Below are positions 42,874 to 51,126 of a DNA stretch of 64,000 bases, piece after piece. The notes beneath the pieces are model-generated. The model saw only the letters and a program-made list of their open reading frames with translations, did no database searches and was not told where the DNA came from. This stretch comes from Halorussus salinus. GTDB lineage: Archaea; Halobacteriota; Halobacteria; Halobacteriales; Haladaptataceae. Every line of letters starts with the position of its first letter. Within the stretch, counting starts at the first letter, position 1. The stretch lies in contig NZ_ML974127.1 in NCBI RefSeq assembly GCF_004765815.2, positions 265,259-329,258 of the forward strand, read 5' to 3'. Both the position numbers and the translations under genes were made by a program.

Positions 42874-45060
42874 ATGGGAAGACGAAAGAAGATCGTCGAA
42901 CAGTGCGAGCGACTGATGGACAAACCGGAGAACATCCGGAACATCGCTATCGCCGCACACGTCGACCACGGTAAGACCACGCTGACCGACAACCTCCTCG
43001 CTGGTGCAGGCATGATCGCCGACCAAGGCGAAGCCACCCAGCTCATGATGGACACCGAGGAGGACGAGCAGGAACGCGGTATCACCATCGACGCCGCGAA
43101 CGTCTCCATGACTCACGAGTACGAGGACACCAACCACCTCATCAACCTCATCGACACGCCGGGCCACGTCGACTTCGGTGGCGACGTGACCCGAGCGATG
43201 CGCGCCGTCGACGGCGCGCTCGTGGTCGTGGACGCGGTCGAGGGCGCGATGCCCCAGACCGAGACCGTCCTGCGACAGGCGCTCCGCGAGGGCGTCAAGC
43301 CGACCCTCTTCATCAACAAGGTCGACCGACTCATCTCCGAGCTTCAGGAAGGTCCCGAGGAGATGCAGCGTCGTCTCCTCAACGTCATCGACGACGTGAA
43401 CGAGCTGATTCGCGGCATGACCGAAGACATGGACGACGTTGACGACTGGACCGTCTCCGTCGAAGACGGCACCGTCGGCTTCGGTTCCGCTCTCTACAAG
43501 TGGGGCGTCTCGATGCCCTCGATGCAGCGCACCGGCATGGACTTCGGCGACATCATGGACCTCGAACGCGCCGACAAGCGCCAAGAGCTCCACGAGCGGA
43601 CGCCGCTCTCGGACGTTGTGCTCGACATGGTCTGTGAGCACTTCCCGAACCCTATCGACGCCCAGCCCCGTCGTATCCCGCGCGTCTGGCGCGGTGACGA
43701 CGAGTCCGACCTCGCCGAGGGGATGCGTCTGGTAGACGAGGACGGCGAAGTCGTCCTGATGGTCACCGACATCGGTATCGACCCCCACGCTGGCGAGATC
43801 GCCGCGGGCCGCGTCTTCTCCGGCACGCTGGAGAAGGGCCAAGAACTCTACGTCTCCGGGACTGCGGGCAAGAACCGCGTCCAGAGCGTCGGGATCTACA
43901 TGGGCGGCGAGCGCGAGGAGGTCGAGCGCGTCCCGGCCGGAAACATCGCGGCCGTCACCGGCCTCAAGGACGCCATCGCCGGTTCCACGGTGTCCAGCGT
44001 CGAGATGACGCCGTTCGAGTCCATCGAACACATCTCCGAGCCGGTCATCACGAAGTCCGTCGAGGCCAAGAACATGGACGACCTGCCGAAGCTCATCGAG
44101 ACGCTCCGACAGGTCTCCAAAGAGGACCCGACCATCCAGATCGAAATCAACGAGGACACCGGCGAACACCTCATCTCCGGGCAGGGTGAGCTTCACCTCG
44201 AAGTCATCACCCAGCGCATCGAGCGCAATCAGGGTATCCCGGTCAACACGGGTGAACCCATCGTCGTCTTCCGCGAAGCCATCCGGGAGCCGACCCAAGT
44301 CATCGAGGGCATCTCGCCGAACCGCCACAACCGGTTCTACCTCGAAGCCCGACCGCTCTCCGAGGAGATTACCGAGAAGATCAAGCTCGGCGACGTGTCG
44401 ATGGACATGCCCGAGCAGGAGCGCCGTGAGGCGCTTCAGGAAGCGGGCATGGACAAGGACCTCTCGCAGAACGTCGAACACATCCACGGGACCAACATCC
44501 TCATCGACGACACGAAGGGTATCCAGCACCTCAACGAGACGATGGAACTCGTCATCGAGGGCCTCGAAGAGGCGCTCGACGACGGCCCGCTCGCTGGCGA
44601 ACCCGTGCAGGGGACGCTCCTGCGACTCGAAGACGCCAAGCTCCACGAGGACACCATCCACCGCGGTCCCGCGCAGGTCATCCCCGCGGTCCGCAACGCG
44701 GTCCACAACGCCCTCGTGCAGGGTAAGGTCGCGCTGATGGAGCCGATGCAGGACGTGCGCATCGACGTGCCCAACGAGTACATGGGTGCCGCCTCCGGCG
44801 AGATTCAGGGTCGCCGCGGCCGCGTCGACGACATGTACCAAGAGGGCGACCTCATGGTCGTTGAGGGCATCGCGCCCGTCGACGAGATGATCGGGTTCTC
44901 CTCGGACATCCGGAGCGCCACCGAGGGCCGCGCGTCGTGGAACACCGAGAACGCAGGCTTCGAGGTCATGGCCGACAACCTCCAGACCGAGACCATCATG
45001 GAGATTCGCGAGCGCAAGGGCATGAAGCTCGAACTGCCCGAAGCTATCGACTACTTCTAA
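42874..45060 (+). CDS. fusA: Translation elongation factor EF-2
   Basis: A protein of 728 residues, the normal archaeal EF-2 length. The ATG at [16 protein letters not shown] is the conserved start; 55 upstream codons in frame are rejected. GTPase motifs are [10 protein letters not shown] (G1), DTPGHVDF (G3) and NKVDR (G4). The domain IV tip has [12 protein letters not shown], whose final His is the diphthamide site modified in archaea and eukaryotes. It catalyses translocation on the ribosome. The C-terminus (LPEAIDYF) is typical. It is transcribed separately from rps12-rps7. Confidence 0.98.
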   Translation: MGRRKKIVEQCERLMDKPENIRNIAIAAHVDHGKTTLTDNLLAGAGMIADQGEATQLMMDTEEDEQERGITIDAANVSMTHEYEDTNHLINLIDTPGHVDFGGDVTRAMRAVDGALVVVDAVEGAMPQTETVLRQALREGVKPTLFINKVDRLISELQEGPEEMQRRLLNVIDDVNELIRGMTEDMDDVDDWTVSVEDGTVGFGSALYKWGVSMPSMQRTGMDFGDIMDLERADKRQELHERTPLSDVVLDMVCEHFPNPIDAQPRRIPRVWRGDDESDLAEGMRLVDEDGEVVLMVTDIGIDPHAGEIAAGRVFSGTLEKGQELYVSGTAGKNRVQSVGIYMGGEREEVERVPAGNIAAVTGLKDAIAGSTVSSVEMTPFESIEHISEPVITKSVEAKNMDDLPKLIETLRQVSKEDPTIQIEINEDTGEHLISGQGELHLEVITQRIERNQGIPVNTGEPIVVFREAIREPTQVIEGISPNRHNRFYLEARPLSEEITEKIKLGDVSMDMPEQERREALQEAGMDKDLSQNVEHIHGTNILIDDTKGIQHLNETMELVIEGLEEALDDGPLAGEPVQGTLLRLEDAKLHEDTIHRGPAQVIPAVRNAVHNALVQGKVALMEPMQDVRIDVPNEYMGAASGEIQGRRGRVDDMYQEGDLMVVEGIAPVDEMIGFSSDIRSATEGRASWNTENAGFEVMADNLQTETIMEIRERKGMKLELPEAIDYF

Positions 45061-45205
45061 GCACCCTGCGGTCTCCCGACTCTGCGGATTTCTCTCGTTT
45101 TCGCCGCGCTCAGTACCGACTCGGGGACGATTCTGGCACCGCCTGAGTCCGATTTAGGAGGCGTATAACGAAGGCACTCGTTACCACACGTTTACTCGCC
45201 CTGTC

Positions 45206-45343
45206 ATGCTCTCGCTCGTCACCCTCCTGTGGGTCGCCGTCGTCGCGTTTCTGTGGTTTTGCATCGTTGCGAGCATCTGGGCGATGCTTTCGATAGGGAC
45301 CAAACGGGGCCCGAGTACTCGGACGATAAAAGTGGACGAGTAG
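45206..45343 (+). CDS. Very small membrane protein (45 aa)
   Basis: The short frame from ATG to TAG encodes 45 residues: one strongly hydrophobic segment rich in Trp and Phe (TLLWVAVVAFLWFCIVASIW) and a basic/polar tail (GTKRGPSTRTIKVDE). The hydrophobic run followed by basic residues is too regular to be chance, and an AT-richer box precedes it (GTATAACGAAGG, about 45162-45173). It lies tail to tail with the cysteine-rich secreted protein gene. Function unknown. Confidence 0.5.
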   Translation: MLSLVTLLWVAVVAFLWFCIVASIWAMLSIGTKRGPSTRTIKVDE

Positions 45344-45408
45344 TCGGTCACCACGACCGGTCGGACGAGACCGGCGGCCGCTTCCGTCTCAGGTTGTCGG
45401 CGTTCGCA

Positions 45409-46083
45409 TTAGGGACACTGGAAGACGCAGTTCAGCCCGCAACTGACGCAGTTACAACTGCACACTTCTCGATACTGCGGTGAACAGACGCTACAGCTGT
45501 CACAGGCCCCACACGAGGGACAACCGGGGTAGCCACACGAACAGCTGACACACTCGTAGCTACACTGACACTCTTTGTTGTTCGGACAGCCGCCACAGCT
45601 ACCTTGGATGCTCGGCCCCTCGATCTCCTTCAGATCTCCCTCTTCCGGATCGAAGATCGCGTACCGGTCGTCAAGTTCAGGCAGGACGACGACGTTGAGC
45701 ATACCGCCCTCGGTCGGTAGCTGGTAGTGAATCTCCGGCGTGGCCTCGCCGTCAACGCGTCGAGCGTTGAACGACGTGTGAACGTTTCGCGCTTCAACGT
45801 CACCCTCGGCGTCCGACGCCAGACCGACGTTCAGTTCGCCAACCGAGGTGCTGGGAAGTTCGATCTCGTCGATTTCGATGGTCTTCTCGAGGACATCCGC
45901 GTGGTTGGCAAAGATGTTTTCCACAAGCATGCCGTCTCGATAGTCCTCGACGGCACGCTCGATCTCCTTCTGACGGAGACCGTTGTCGGCCGCGGCCGCT
46001 CCGGAGACTCCCATCGTAGTAGCCGCACCTGCACCGATTCCTTGAAGCACGGTTCGCCGATTAAGGTTGGTGTTTTCTTCCAT
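45409..46083 (-). CDS. Tat-exported cysteine-rich precursor, halocin-C8-like architecture
   Basis: A protein of 224 residues in three parts. The Tat signal has NRRTVLQGIGAG and an A-A-A-A-D cleavage-like site. The middle domain (about 35-160) has no cysteine. The last roughly 63 residues contain 18 cysteines in close spacing (for example CGGCPNNKECQC, CPSCGACDSCSVC and CSCNCVSCGLNC). Halocin C8 has the same plan: Tat signal, a proregion that acts as immunity protein, and a Cys-rich C-terminal antimicrobial peptide. Sequence identity to HalC8 is not evident by eye and the cysteine density is higher. A metal-binding surface protein is the alternative. Confidence 0.65.
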   Translation of the reverse strand: MEENTNLNRRTVLQGIGAGAATTMGVSGAAAADNGLRQKEIERAVEDYRDGMLVENIFANHADVLEKTIEIDEIELPSTSVGELNVGLASDAEGDVEARNVHTSFNARRVDGEATPEIHYQLPTEGGMLNVVVLPELDDRYAIFDPEEGDLKEIEGPSIQGSCGGCPNNKECQCSYECVSCSCGYPGCPSCGACDSCSVCSPQYREVCSCNCVSCGLNCVFQCP

Positions 46084-46609
46084 GCAGTTGGAAATATTAC
46101 TACTAACAATTAAAATTTAATACTTAGATACTTTATATGGTTTGTGTATACTGGGTATAAAATCTGGCGGCGCGCGGACTCACCAGAAGTTCCGTACTAT
46201 CCTCGGCGACCGATGTCGCACCGGATTCTGTTGATGACTCCGCTCACTGATTCCTTTCGCTCCTAGTTCACGCGCGCGGTCTAGACAGAAACATCATTCG
46301 CCCACGTCGGTTCTCGGTGCTAGCGGAGAACGACCCTTGTGTTACTGCCCGGACAGGTGGTCCGCTCGTTCGCGTCTACTTCTCGATACTCACAAAAATG
46401 AGTAGTCAGTGTTCGTCTACAGGTAGAGAGACTGACAGTGGATTTAAATAAAATTAGCTATATTAATAATATAAAGGTTGAAATATTTCGTTGTACCGTG
46501 TCGCATTTATCATCGTCGTCTAATACCACTATCCTGCCGAAGCAGTGGCCGCACTATTTGGGAACGCCTGAAGCCTTATGCTCGCCCGCGAGTGAGACAA
46601 CGAGTAACG
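46084..46609. other. AT-rich intergenic island between divergent genes
   Basis: This 526-bp interval is much richer in A+T than the rest of the window, especially at 46084-46170 and 46440-46500. On the minus strand the TATA-like boxes AAATTTTAATTG (about 46106-46120) and CCATATAAAG (about 46133-46142) are candidate promoters of the cysteine-rich gene. On the plus strand CCTTATGC (about 46573-46580) is a candidate promoter for the ACT-domain gene. No further gene is supported. Confidence 0.55.
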
Positions 46610-47152
46610 ATGAGCGACGACACGAGCGCTACCGACCCGCGGGCCTACACGGTCCGACTCGAACTAATCGACGAACCCGGCGAACTGTTGGGTGCGCTCG
46701 AACCCATCGCGGCCAACGGCGGCAACCTGCTCTCGGTGTTCCACGAGCGCGGGTCGCTCACCCCGCGGGGCCACATCCCCGTCGAGGTCGATCTGGAGTG
46801 TCCGCCCGACCGCTTCGACGCCATCGTCTCGGGACTCCGAGAAGCGGGCGTCAACGTGATTCAGGCGGGCGCGGAACGCTACGGCGAGGAGGTCACGGTG
46901 CTTCTCGTCGGCGACGTTATCGAGAGCGACCTCTCGGATACGCTCTCGTCCATCGAATCGAAGGCCGACGCCTCCGTCTCGGACGTGTCGCTGTCGGCAC
47001 CCGGCGGCACCAGCGAGGTAGCGAGCGCCCGCCTCCGACTGGCGGCCGAGACCGGTGCGACTAGCGAGGTCGTCGGCGCGGTCCGCGAAATCGCTGACAG
47101 CAAGGAGTTGCGCGTGGTCGAACCCCTGACCGAACTGGAGGGTTCCGCATGA
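46610..47152 (+). CDS. ACT-domain amino-acid-binding protein
   Basis: A protein of 180 residues. The start was chosen at MSDDTSATDPRAYTVRLELI, since the upstream part of the frame is AT-rich non-coding DNA. An N-terminal ACT fold is recognisable in TVRLELIDEPGELLGALEPI and GGNLLSVFHERG. A second ACT-like half covers about residues 95-175. It overlaps homoserine dehydrogenase by 4 bases, so it is probably the threonine- or methionine-responsive regulatory part of that enzyme, which lacks its own ACT domain here. The ligand is inferred from the pathway. Confidence 0.85.
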   Translation: MSDDTSATDPRAYTVRLELIDEPGELLGALEPIAANGGNLLSVFHERGSLTPRGHIPVEVDLECPPDRFDAIVSGLREAGVNVIQAGAERYGEEVTVLLVGDVIESDLSDTLSSIESKADASVSDVSLSAPGGTSEVASARLRLAAETGATSEVVGAVREIADSKELRVVEPLTELEGSA

Positions 47153-48093
47153 AGTTGGCAGTCCTCGGCGCGGGTGCGGTCGGCCGGTCGGTCGCGGACC
47201 TCGCGGGCGAGTACGGTCACGAAATTACGGCGCTGGCCGACTCGTCCAGCGCCGCGGTGGACGCCGACGGCATCGACGTGGCGGCCGCGCTGGCCGGGAA
47301 AGACGAGGAGGGCCGCGTCGGGTCGGCCGCGCCCGAGGACGCCCTCGACGCCGAGTACGACGTGTTGGTCGAGGCGACGCCGACGACGCTCGGCGACGCC
47401 GAACCCGGATTCGGGCACGTGCGCGCGGCACTCGAAGCCGACCGCCACGTCGTGCTGGCGAACAAGGGACCGGTCGCCGAACGCTACGCCGACCTCCGGG
47501 AACTGGAGCGCGACAGCGACGGCCGGGTCCGGTTCGAGGCGACGGTTGGCGGCGCGATTCCGGTCCTCTCGACCGTCGAGAGCTACGGCCCGGACACCAT
47601 CTCGGCCGCGCGCGGGGTTCTCAACGGGACCGCGAACTTCGTCCTCTCGCGGATGGCCGCCGAAGGGTTGGGCTACGAACACGTCCTCGCGGAGGCCCAA
47701 GACCTCGGCGTCGCCGAGGCCGACCCCTCCTTCGACGTGAACGGGACCGACGCGGCGCTCAAGTGCGTCATTCTGGCGAACGTCCTCGGGAATCGAGAGT
47801 ACTCGCTCGACGACGCCGAGGTCGAAGGCATCGCGGACCTGCCGGGCAACGCGCTCGAACTCGCGGGCGAGGACGGTCGGACCGTCCGACTCATCGGCGA
47901 GGCGACGCCCGAGGGCGTCCGCGTCGGCCCGCGACTCGTCCCCGAGAACGGCACACTGGCGGTCTCGGGTACGCGCAACATCGTCCAACTGGAGACCGAC
48001 CACGCAGGCCGACTCAACTTGAGCGGTCGGGGCGCGGGCGGTCCGGAGACCGCGACCGCGGTCCTCGCGGACGTGAACCGGCTCGGGAATTGA
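47149..48093 (+). CDS. hom: Homoserine dehydrogenase
   Basis: A protein of 314 residues that reduces aspartate semialdehyde to homoserine, the branch point to threonine and methionine. The NAD(P)-binding motif is LAVLGAGAVGRSVADLAG at the N-terminus. The catalytic domain has VVLANKGPVA (with the Lys), EATVGGAIPVLSTVESY, and GVLNGTANFVLSRM followed by AEADPSFDVNGTDAALK, the family signature with catalytic Asp/Lys. There is no fused aspartokinase or C-terminal ACT domain. The start overlaps the ACT-protein gene, so the two are coupled. Confidence 0.95.
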   Translation: MKLAVLGAGAVGRSVADLAGEYGHEITALADSSSAAVDADGIDVAAALAGKDEEGRVGSAAPEDALDAEYDVLVEATPTTLGDAEPGFGHVRAALEADRHVVLANKGPVAERYADLRELERDSDGRVRFEATVGGAIPVLSTVESYGPDTISAARGVLNGTANFVLSRMAAEGLGYEHVLAEAQDLGVAEADPSFDVNGTDAALKCVILANVLGNREYSLDDAEVEGIADLPGNALELAGEDGRTVRLIGEATPEGVRVGPRLVPENGTLAVSGTRNIVQLETDHAGRLNLSGRGAGGPETATAVLADVNRLGN

Positions 48094-48237
48094 CCGAACT
48101 CCTCCGAGAAGTGACCGTTCCAGTTCGAGGCGACGACGTAGCTCCGCTCGAATTCCGGTCGCTTGGCCGGAATCGTGAGACAGTCTAGCAATAAACGCGG
48201 GACGGCGTCGGGGTCGCCAGCATAGCGTATCGAAATG

Positions 48238-48247
48238 GTTTTAACTG
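48238..48247 (+). promoter_or_regulatory. Probable EF-1A promoter
   Basis: GGTTTTAACT, a TATA-like box 48-57 bases before the ATG, predicts a leader of roughly 27 bases. It is the only AT-rich box in the 201-bp gap after hom, apart from a weaker AGCAATAAAC upstream. Confidence 0.5.
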
Positions 48248-48294
48248 CTTCTGCCAAAAGATAGCGACAGAGCGCGTCTGCGCGTGAGATACAA

Positions 48295-49563
48295 ATGAGC
48301 GAAGACAAACCGCACCAGAACTTGGCCATCATCGGCCACGTTGACCACGGGAAGAGTACGCTGGTCGGGCGACTCCTCTACGAGACGGGGAGCGTACCCG
48401 AGCACGTCATCGAACAGCACAAAGAAGAGGCCGAGGAGAAGGGCAAGGGCGGCTTCGAGTTCGCCTACGTCATGGACAACCTCGCCGAAGAGCGCGAGCG
48501 CGGTGTCACCATCGACATCGCCCATCAGGAGTTCGACACCGACGATTACTACTTCACAATCGTCGACTGTCCGGGCCACCGCGACTTCGTGAAGAACATG
48601 ATTACGGGCGCCTCGCAGGCCGACAACGCGGTCCTCGTCGTCGCGGCCGACGACGGTGTCGCGCCCCAGACTCAGGAGCACGTCTTCCTGGCTCGTACCC
48701 TCGGTATCAACGAACTCATCATCGGCGTCAACAAGATGGACATCGTCGACTACGAGGAGTCCAAGTACAAGGAGGTCGTCTCCGAGGTCGAGGACCTGCT
48801 GAACCAGGTCCAGTTCGGCACCGAGGACGCGAGCTTCATCCCGATTTCCGCCTTCGAGGGCGACAACATCGCCGAGGAGTCGGAGAACACCGACTGGTAC
48901 GACGGCGAAATCCTCCTCGAGGCCCTCAACGGTCTCGAAGAGCCCGAGCCGCCGACGGAGGCCGACCTGCGCCTCCCGATTCAGGACGTGTACACCATCT
49001 CCGGCATCGGTACCGTCCCCGTCGGACGTATCGAGACGGGTCTGCTGAACACCGGCGACAACGTCAGCTTCCAGCCCAGCGACGTGGGCGGCGAAGTCAA
49101 GACCATCGAGATGCACCACGAAGAGGTGCCGCAGGCCGAACCCGGTGACAACGTCGGATTCAACGTCCGCGGCATCGGTAAGGACGACATCCGCCGTGGC
49201 GACGTTTGTGGCCCCGCCGACGACCCGCCGTCGGTCGCCGAGACGTTCCAGGCTCAGATCGTCGTGATGCAGCACCCGAGCGTCATCACGGACGGTTACA
49301 CGCCGGTCTTCCACGCCCACACGGCACAGGTCGCGTGTACCATCGAGTCCATCGACAAGAAGATGGACCCCTCCTCGGGCGAAGTCGCCGAGGAGAACCC
49401 CGACTTCATCCAGTCCGGCGACGCCGCGGTCGTCACGGTCCGACCGCAGAAGCCGCTCAGCATCGAGCCGTCGTCCGAGATTCCGGAACTCGGCAGCTTC
49501 GCCATCCGTGACATGGGTCAGACCATCGCGGCTGGCAAGGTCCTCAGCGTCAACGAGCCCTAA
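48295..49563 (+). CDS. tuf: Translation elongation factor EF-1A
   Basis: A protein of 422 residues, the usual haloarchaeal size. It carries aminoacyl-tRNA to the ribosomal A site. G1 is [11 protein letters not shown]3 is DCPGHRDF and G4 is NKMD. Domain II begins at [20 protein letters not shown], and domain III ends with [19 protein letters not shown]. uS10 starts three bases after the stop, the conserved archaeal pair. Confidence 0.98.
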   Translation: MSEDKPHQNLAIIGHVDHGKSTLVGRLLYETGSVPEHVIEQHKEEAEEKGKGGFEFAYVMDNLAEERERGVTIDIAHQEFDTDDYYFTIVDCPGHRDFVKNMITGASQADNAVLVVAADDGVAPQTQEHVFLARTLGINELIIGVNKMDIVDYEESKYKEVVSEVEDLLNQVQFGTEDASFIPISAFEGDNIAEESENTDWYDGEILLEALNGLEEPEPPTEADLRLPIQDVYTISGIGTVPVGRIETGLLNTGDNVSFQPSDVGGEVKTIEMHHEEVPQAEPGDNVGFNVRGIGKDDIRRGDVCGPADDPPSVAETFQAQIVVMQHPSVITDGYTPVFHAHTAQVACTIESIDKKMDPSSGEVAEENPDFIQSGDAAVVTVRPQKPLSIEPSSEIPELGSFAIRDMGQTIAAGKVLSVNEP

Positions 49564-49566
49564 CGC

Positions 49567-49875
49567 ATGCAGCAAGCACGCGTCCGACTGGCGGGAACCA
49601 GTCCCGAAGACTTAGGCGACATCTGCGACGATGTCCGCGAAATCGCCAACAAGACCGGCGTTTCGCTCTCGGGACCCATCCCGCTTCCGACCAAGACGCT
49701 GGAAGTGCCCACCCGCAAGTCCCCCGACGGTGAGGGGACCGCGACGTGGGAACACTGGGAGATGCGCGTCCACAAGCGTCTCATCGACATCGACGCCGAC
49801 GAACGCGCGCTCCGACAGCTCATGCGGATTCAGGTTCCGAACGACGTGAGCATCGAGATCGTCCTCGAGGACTGA
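49567..49875 (+). CDS. rps10: 30S ribosomal protein uS10
   Basis: A protein of 102 residues, normal for archaeal uS10. It starts [16 protein letters not shown] and contains [20 protein letters not shown], the loop that reaches into the 30S head, and [14 protein letters not shown]. It closes the str-type cluster. A 228-bp gap with a T5 tract on the plus strand (about 49993-49997) follows. Confidence 0.98.
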   Translation: MQQARVRLAGTSPEDLGDICDDVREIANKTGVSLSGPIPLPTKTLEVPTRKSPDGEGTATWEHWEMRVHKRLIDIDADERALRQLMRIQVPNDVSIEIVLED

Positions 49876-50103
49876 GGGCCGTTCCGGTCCTGTCAGTTCG
49901 AGGGTTCGCACTCGACCCCGCCGTTCGACCGGCGGAAACTTTTCCATTTCTTCGCTTTCGATAGCCGCGCACGCGCGACGCTCCCCGGTCTTTTTGACCG
50001 CGCCGGACGTACGGACGTGCGTGCGACGGCCGAGCCAAGCAGTCACGAGTGGTGTCGCAGTACCGATCAGCGGCCGGTCTCGCCGGACGGGAGGGCGTCG
50101 GCC

Positions 50104-50727
50104 GTGAGCTACCGGTACGGCGACCCCGAGGAGGCCCGCCACGACTCGGGCTGGCTCGGCGGGAGTCCGACGGTCCAGACGCTCGTGGCGTTCCTCGCCG
50201 TCTTCGCGGTCCAGTCGGTGGTCGGCGTCGTCTCCCGCGGACTCGCTATCGGCCTGTTCGCGCTCGGCCCCTCGGTCTCGGCCAAGCCGTGGACGCTGCT
50301 GGTGAGCGTCTACGCCCACGCGGGCGTCGGCCACCTCGTCTCGAACGCGGTGGTCCTCGTGCTGGTCGGGCTGGCGGTCGAACGCGTGACGACGACGGTG
50401 CGATTTCACCTGTTCTTCGCGTCGGTCGGCATGCTCGCCGGACTCGCGCAGGTCGCGGTTACGGGCGTCTTCGGTCGCGGGAGCATGGTCCTCGGTGCGA
50501 GCGGTGCCGTTTTCGGCTTGTTGGGGTATCTGCTGGCTGGGAACCCGGTCACCGACGCGGTCCTCGGTCGGCTCCCGCTGGGTGGCCGGGCACGGGTGGC
50601 GTTGCTCCTCGTGCTGGCCGGAGCCGTGACGTTGTTCACCGCCTCGCCGGGCGTCGCGCTGGTTGCGCACTTCACCGGATTCGCGCTCGGCGCGGCGGCC
50701 GGGCGCGCCCGACTCCTGCGCGCGTGA
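50104..50727 (+). CDS. Rhomboid-family intramembrane serine protease
   Basis: About 207 residues from the GTG at SYRYGDPEEARH. A GTG 87 bases upstream is possible, but that extension looks non-coding. It has six hydrophobic segments. The rhomboid marks are present: YAHAGVGHLVSNAVVLVLVG in TM2 (H and N that stabilise the oxyanion), GASGAVFGLLGY with the nucleophilic Ser in TM4, and ALVAHFTGFALG with the catalytic His in TM6. The catalytic pair is intact. Substrates are not predictable. The gene stands alone between uS10 and the tRNA-Ala gene. Confidence 0.9.
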   Translation: MSYRYGDPEEARHDSGWLGGSPTVQTLVAFLAVFAVQSVVGVVSRGLAIGLFALGPSVSAKPWTLLVSVYAHAGVGHLVSNAVVLVLVGLAVERVTTTVRFHLFFASVGMLAGLAQVAVTGVFGRGSMVLGASGAVFGLLGYLLAGNPVTDAVLGRLPLGGRARVALLLVLAGAVTLFTASPGVALVAHFTGFALGAAAGRARLLRA

Positions 50728-50824
50728 GAAGTCCGACGCGAGACCGTGGGGAACACTCACCACCACGCCCGCGTCGAAACATAAGCTTCTAATAAGTGGA
50801 CACGCTACGAACTATTGCATTCGC

Positions 50825-50896
50825 GGGCTCGTAGATCAGCGGTAGATCGCTTCCTTCGCAAGGAAGAGGCCCTGGGTTCAAATCCCAGCGAGTCCA
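50825..50896 (+). tRNA. tRNA-Ala (CGC)
   Basis: A 72-nt cloverleaf. The acceptor GGGCTCG pairs with CGAGTCC (one G-U), the D-stem is GATC/GATC, the anticodon stem CTTCC/GGAAG encloses loop TTCGCAA with anticodon CGC, and the T-arm is CTGGG-TTCAAAT-CCCAG. The discriminator is A. The second and third acceptor pairs (G-C, G-U) carry the G-U wobble that is the alanine identity mark. CCA is not encoded. An A/T-rich box (TTCTAATAAG) lies about 35 bases upstream. Confidence 0.95.
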
Positions 50897-50973
50897 CTTT
50901 CTCCTTCCCTCGTTTCACTCGGTCAGTCGGTCGTGGACTCGCTGACCGTCGCAAATAAACCGCGTTTGCTCAG

Positions 50974-50988
50974 TCCCAGCGAGTCCAC
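50974..50988 (+). repeat. att-like copy of the tRNA-Ala 3' end
   Basis: The 15 bases TCCCAGCGAGTCCAC repeat exactly the end of the tRNA-Ala gene (50883-50897), 91 bp further on. A displaced tRNA 3' end is what integration and later loss of a tRNA-targeting element leaves behind. No integrase is visible between or next to the copies. The remainder of 50897-51126 shows only candidate promoter boxes (CATCTATTTACG at about 51079). Confidence 0.6.
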
Positions 50989-51126
50989 GAGATTTTCGCG
51001 GCGTAACGACGACGACCGAGGAGTCCCGACAAAATCCACGCCCCTCCTCGGTCGTCCCGTCGCTGGCACGCGAGTACGAACATCTATTTACGATGGTGGA
51101 GCAATGCCCGGATTATACCGACCAGC

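Noticed and set aside
46438-47064. A 208-codon plus-strand frame over the ACT-domain gene
   Set aside because: It is in a different frame from the ACT protein, begins in AT-rich non-coding DNA and turns Arg-rich over the real gene.
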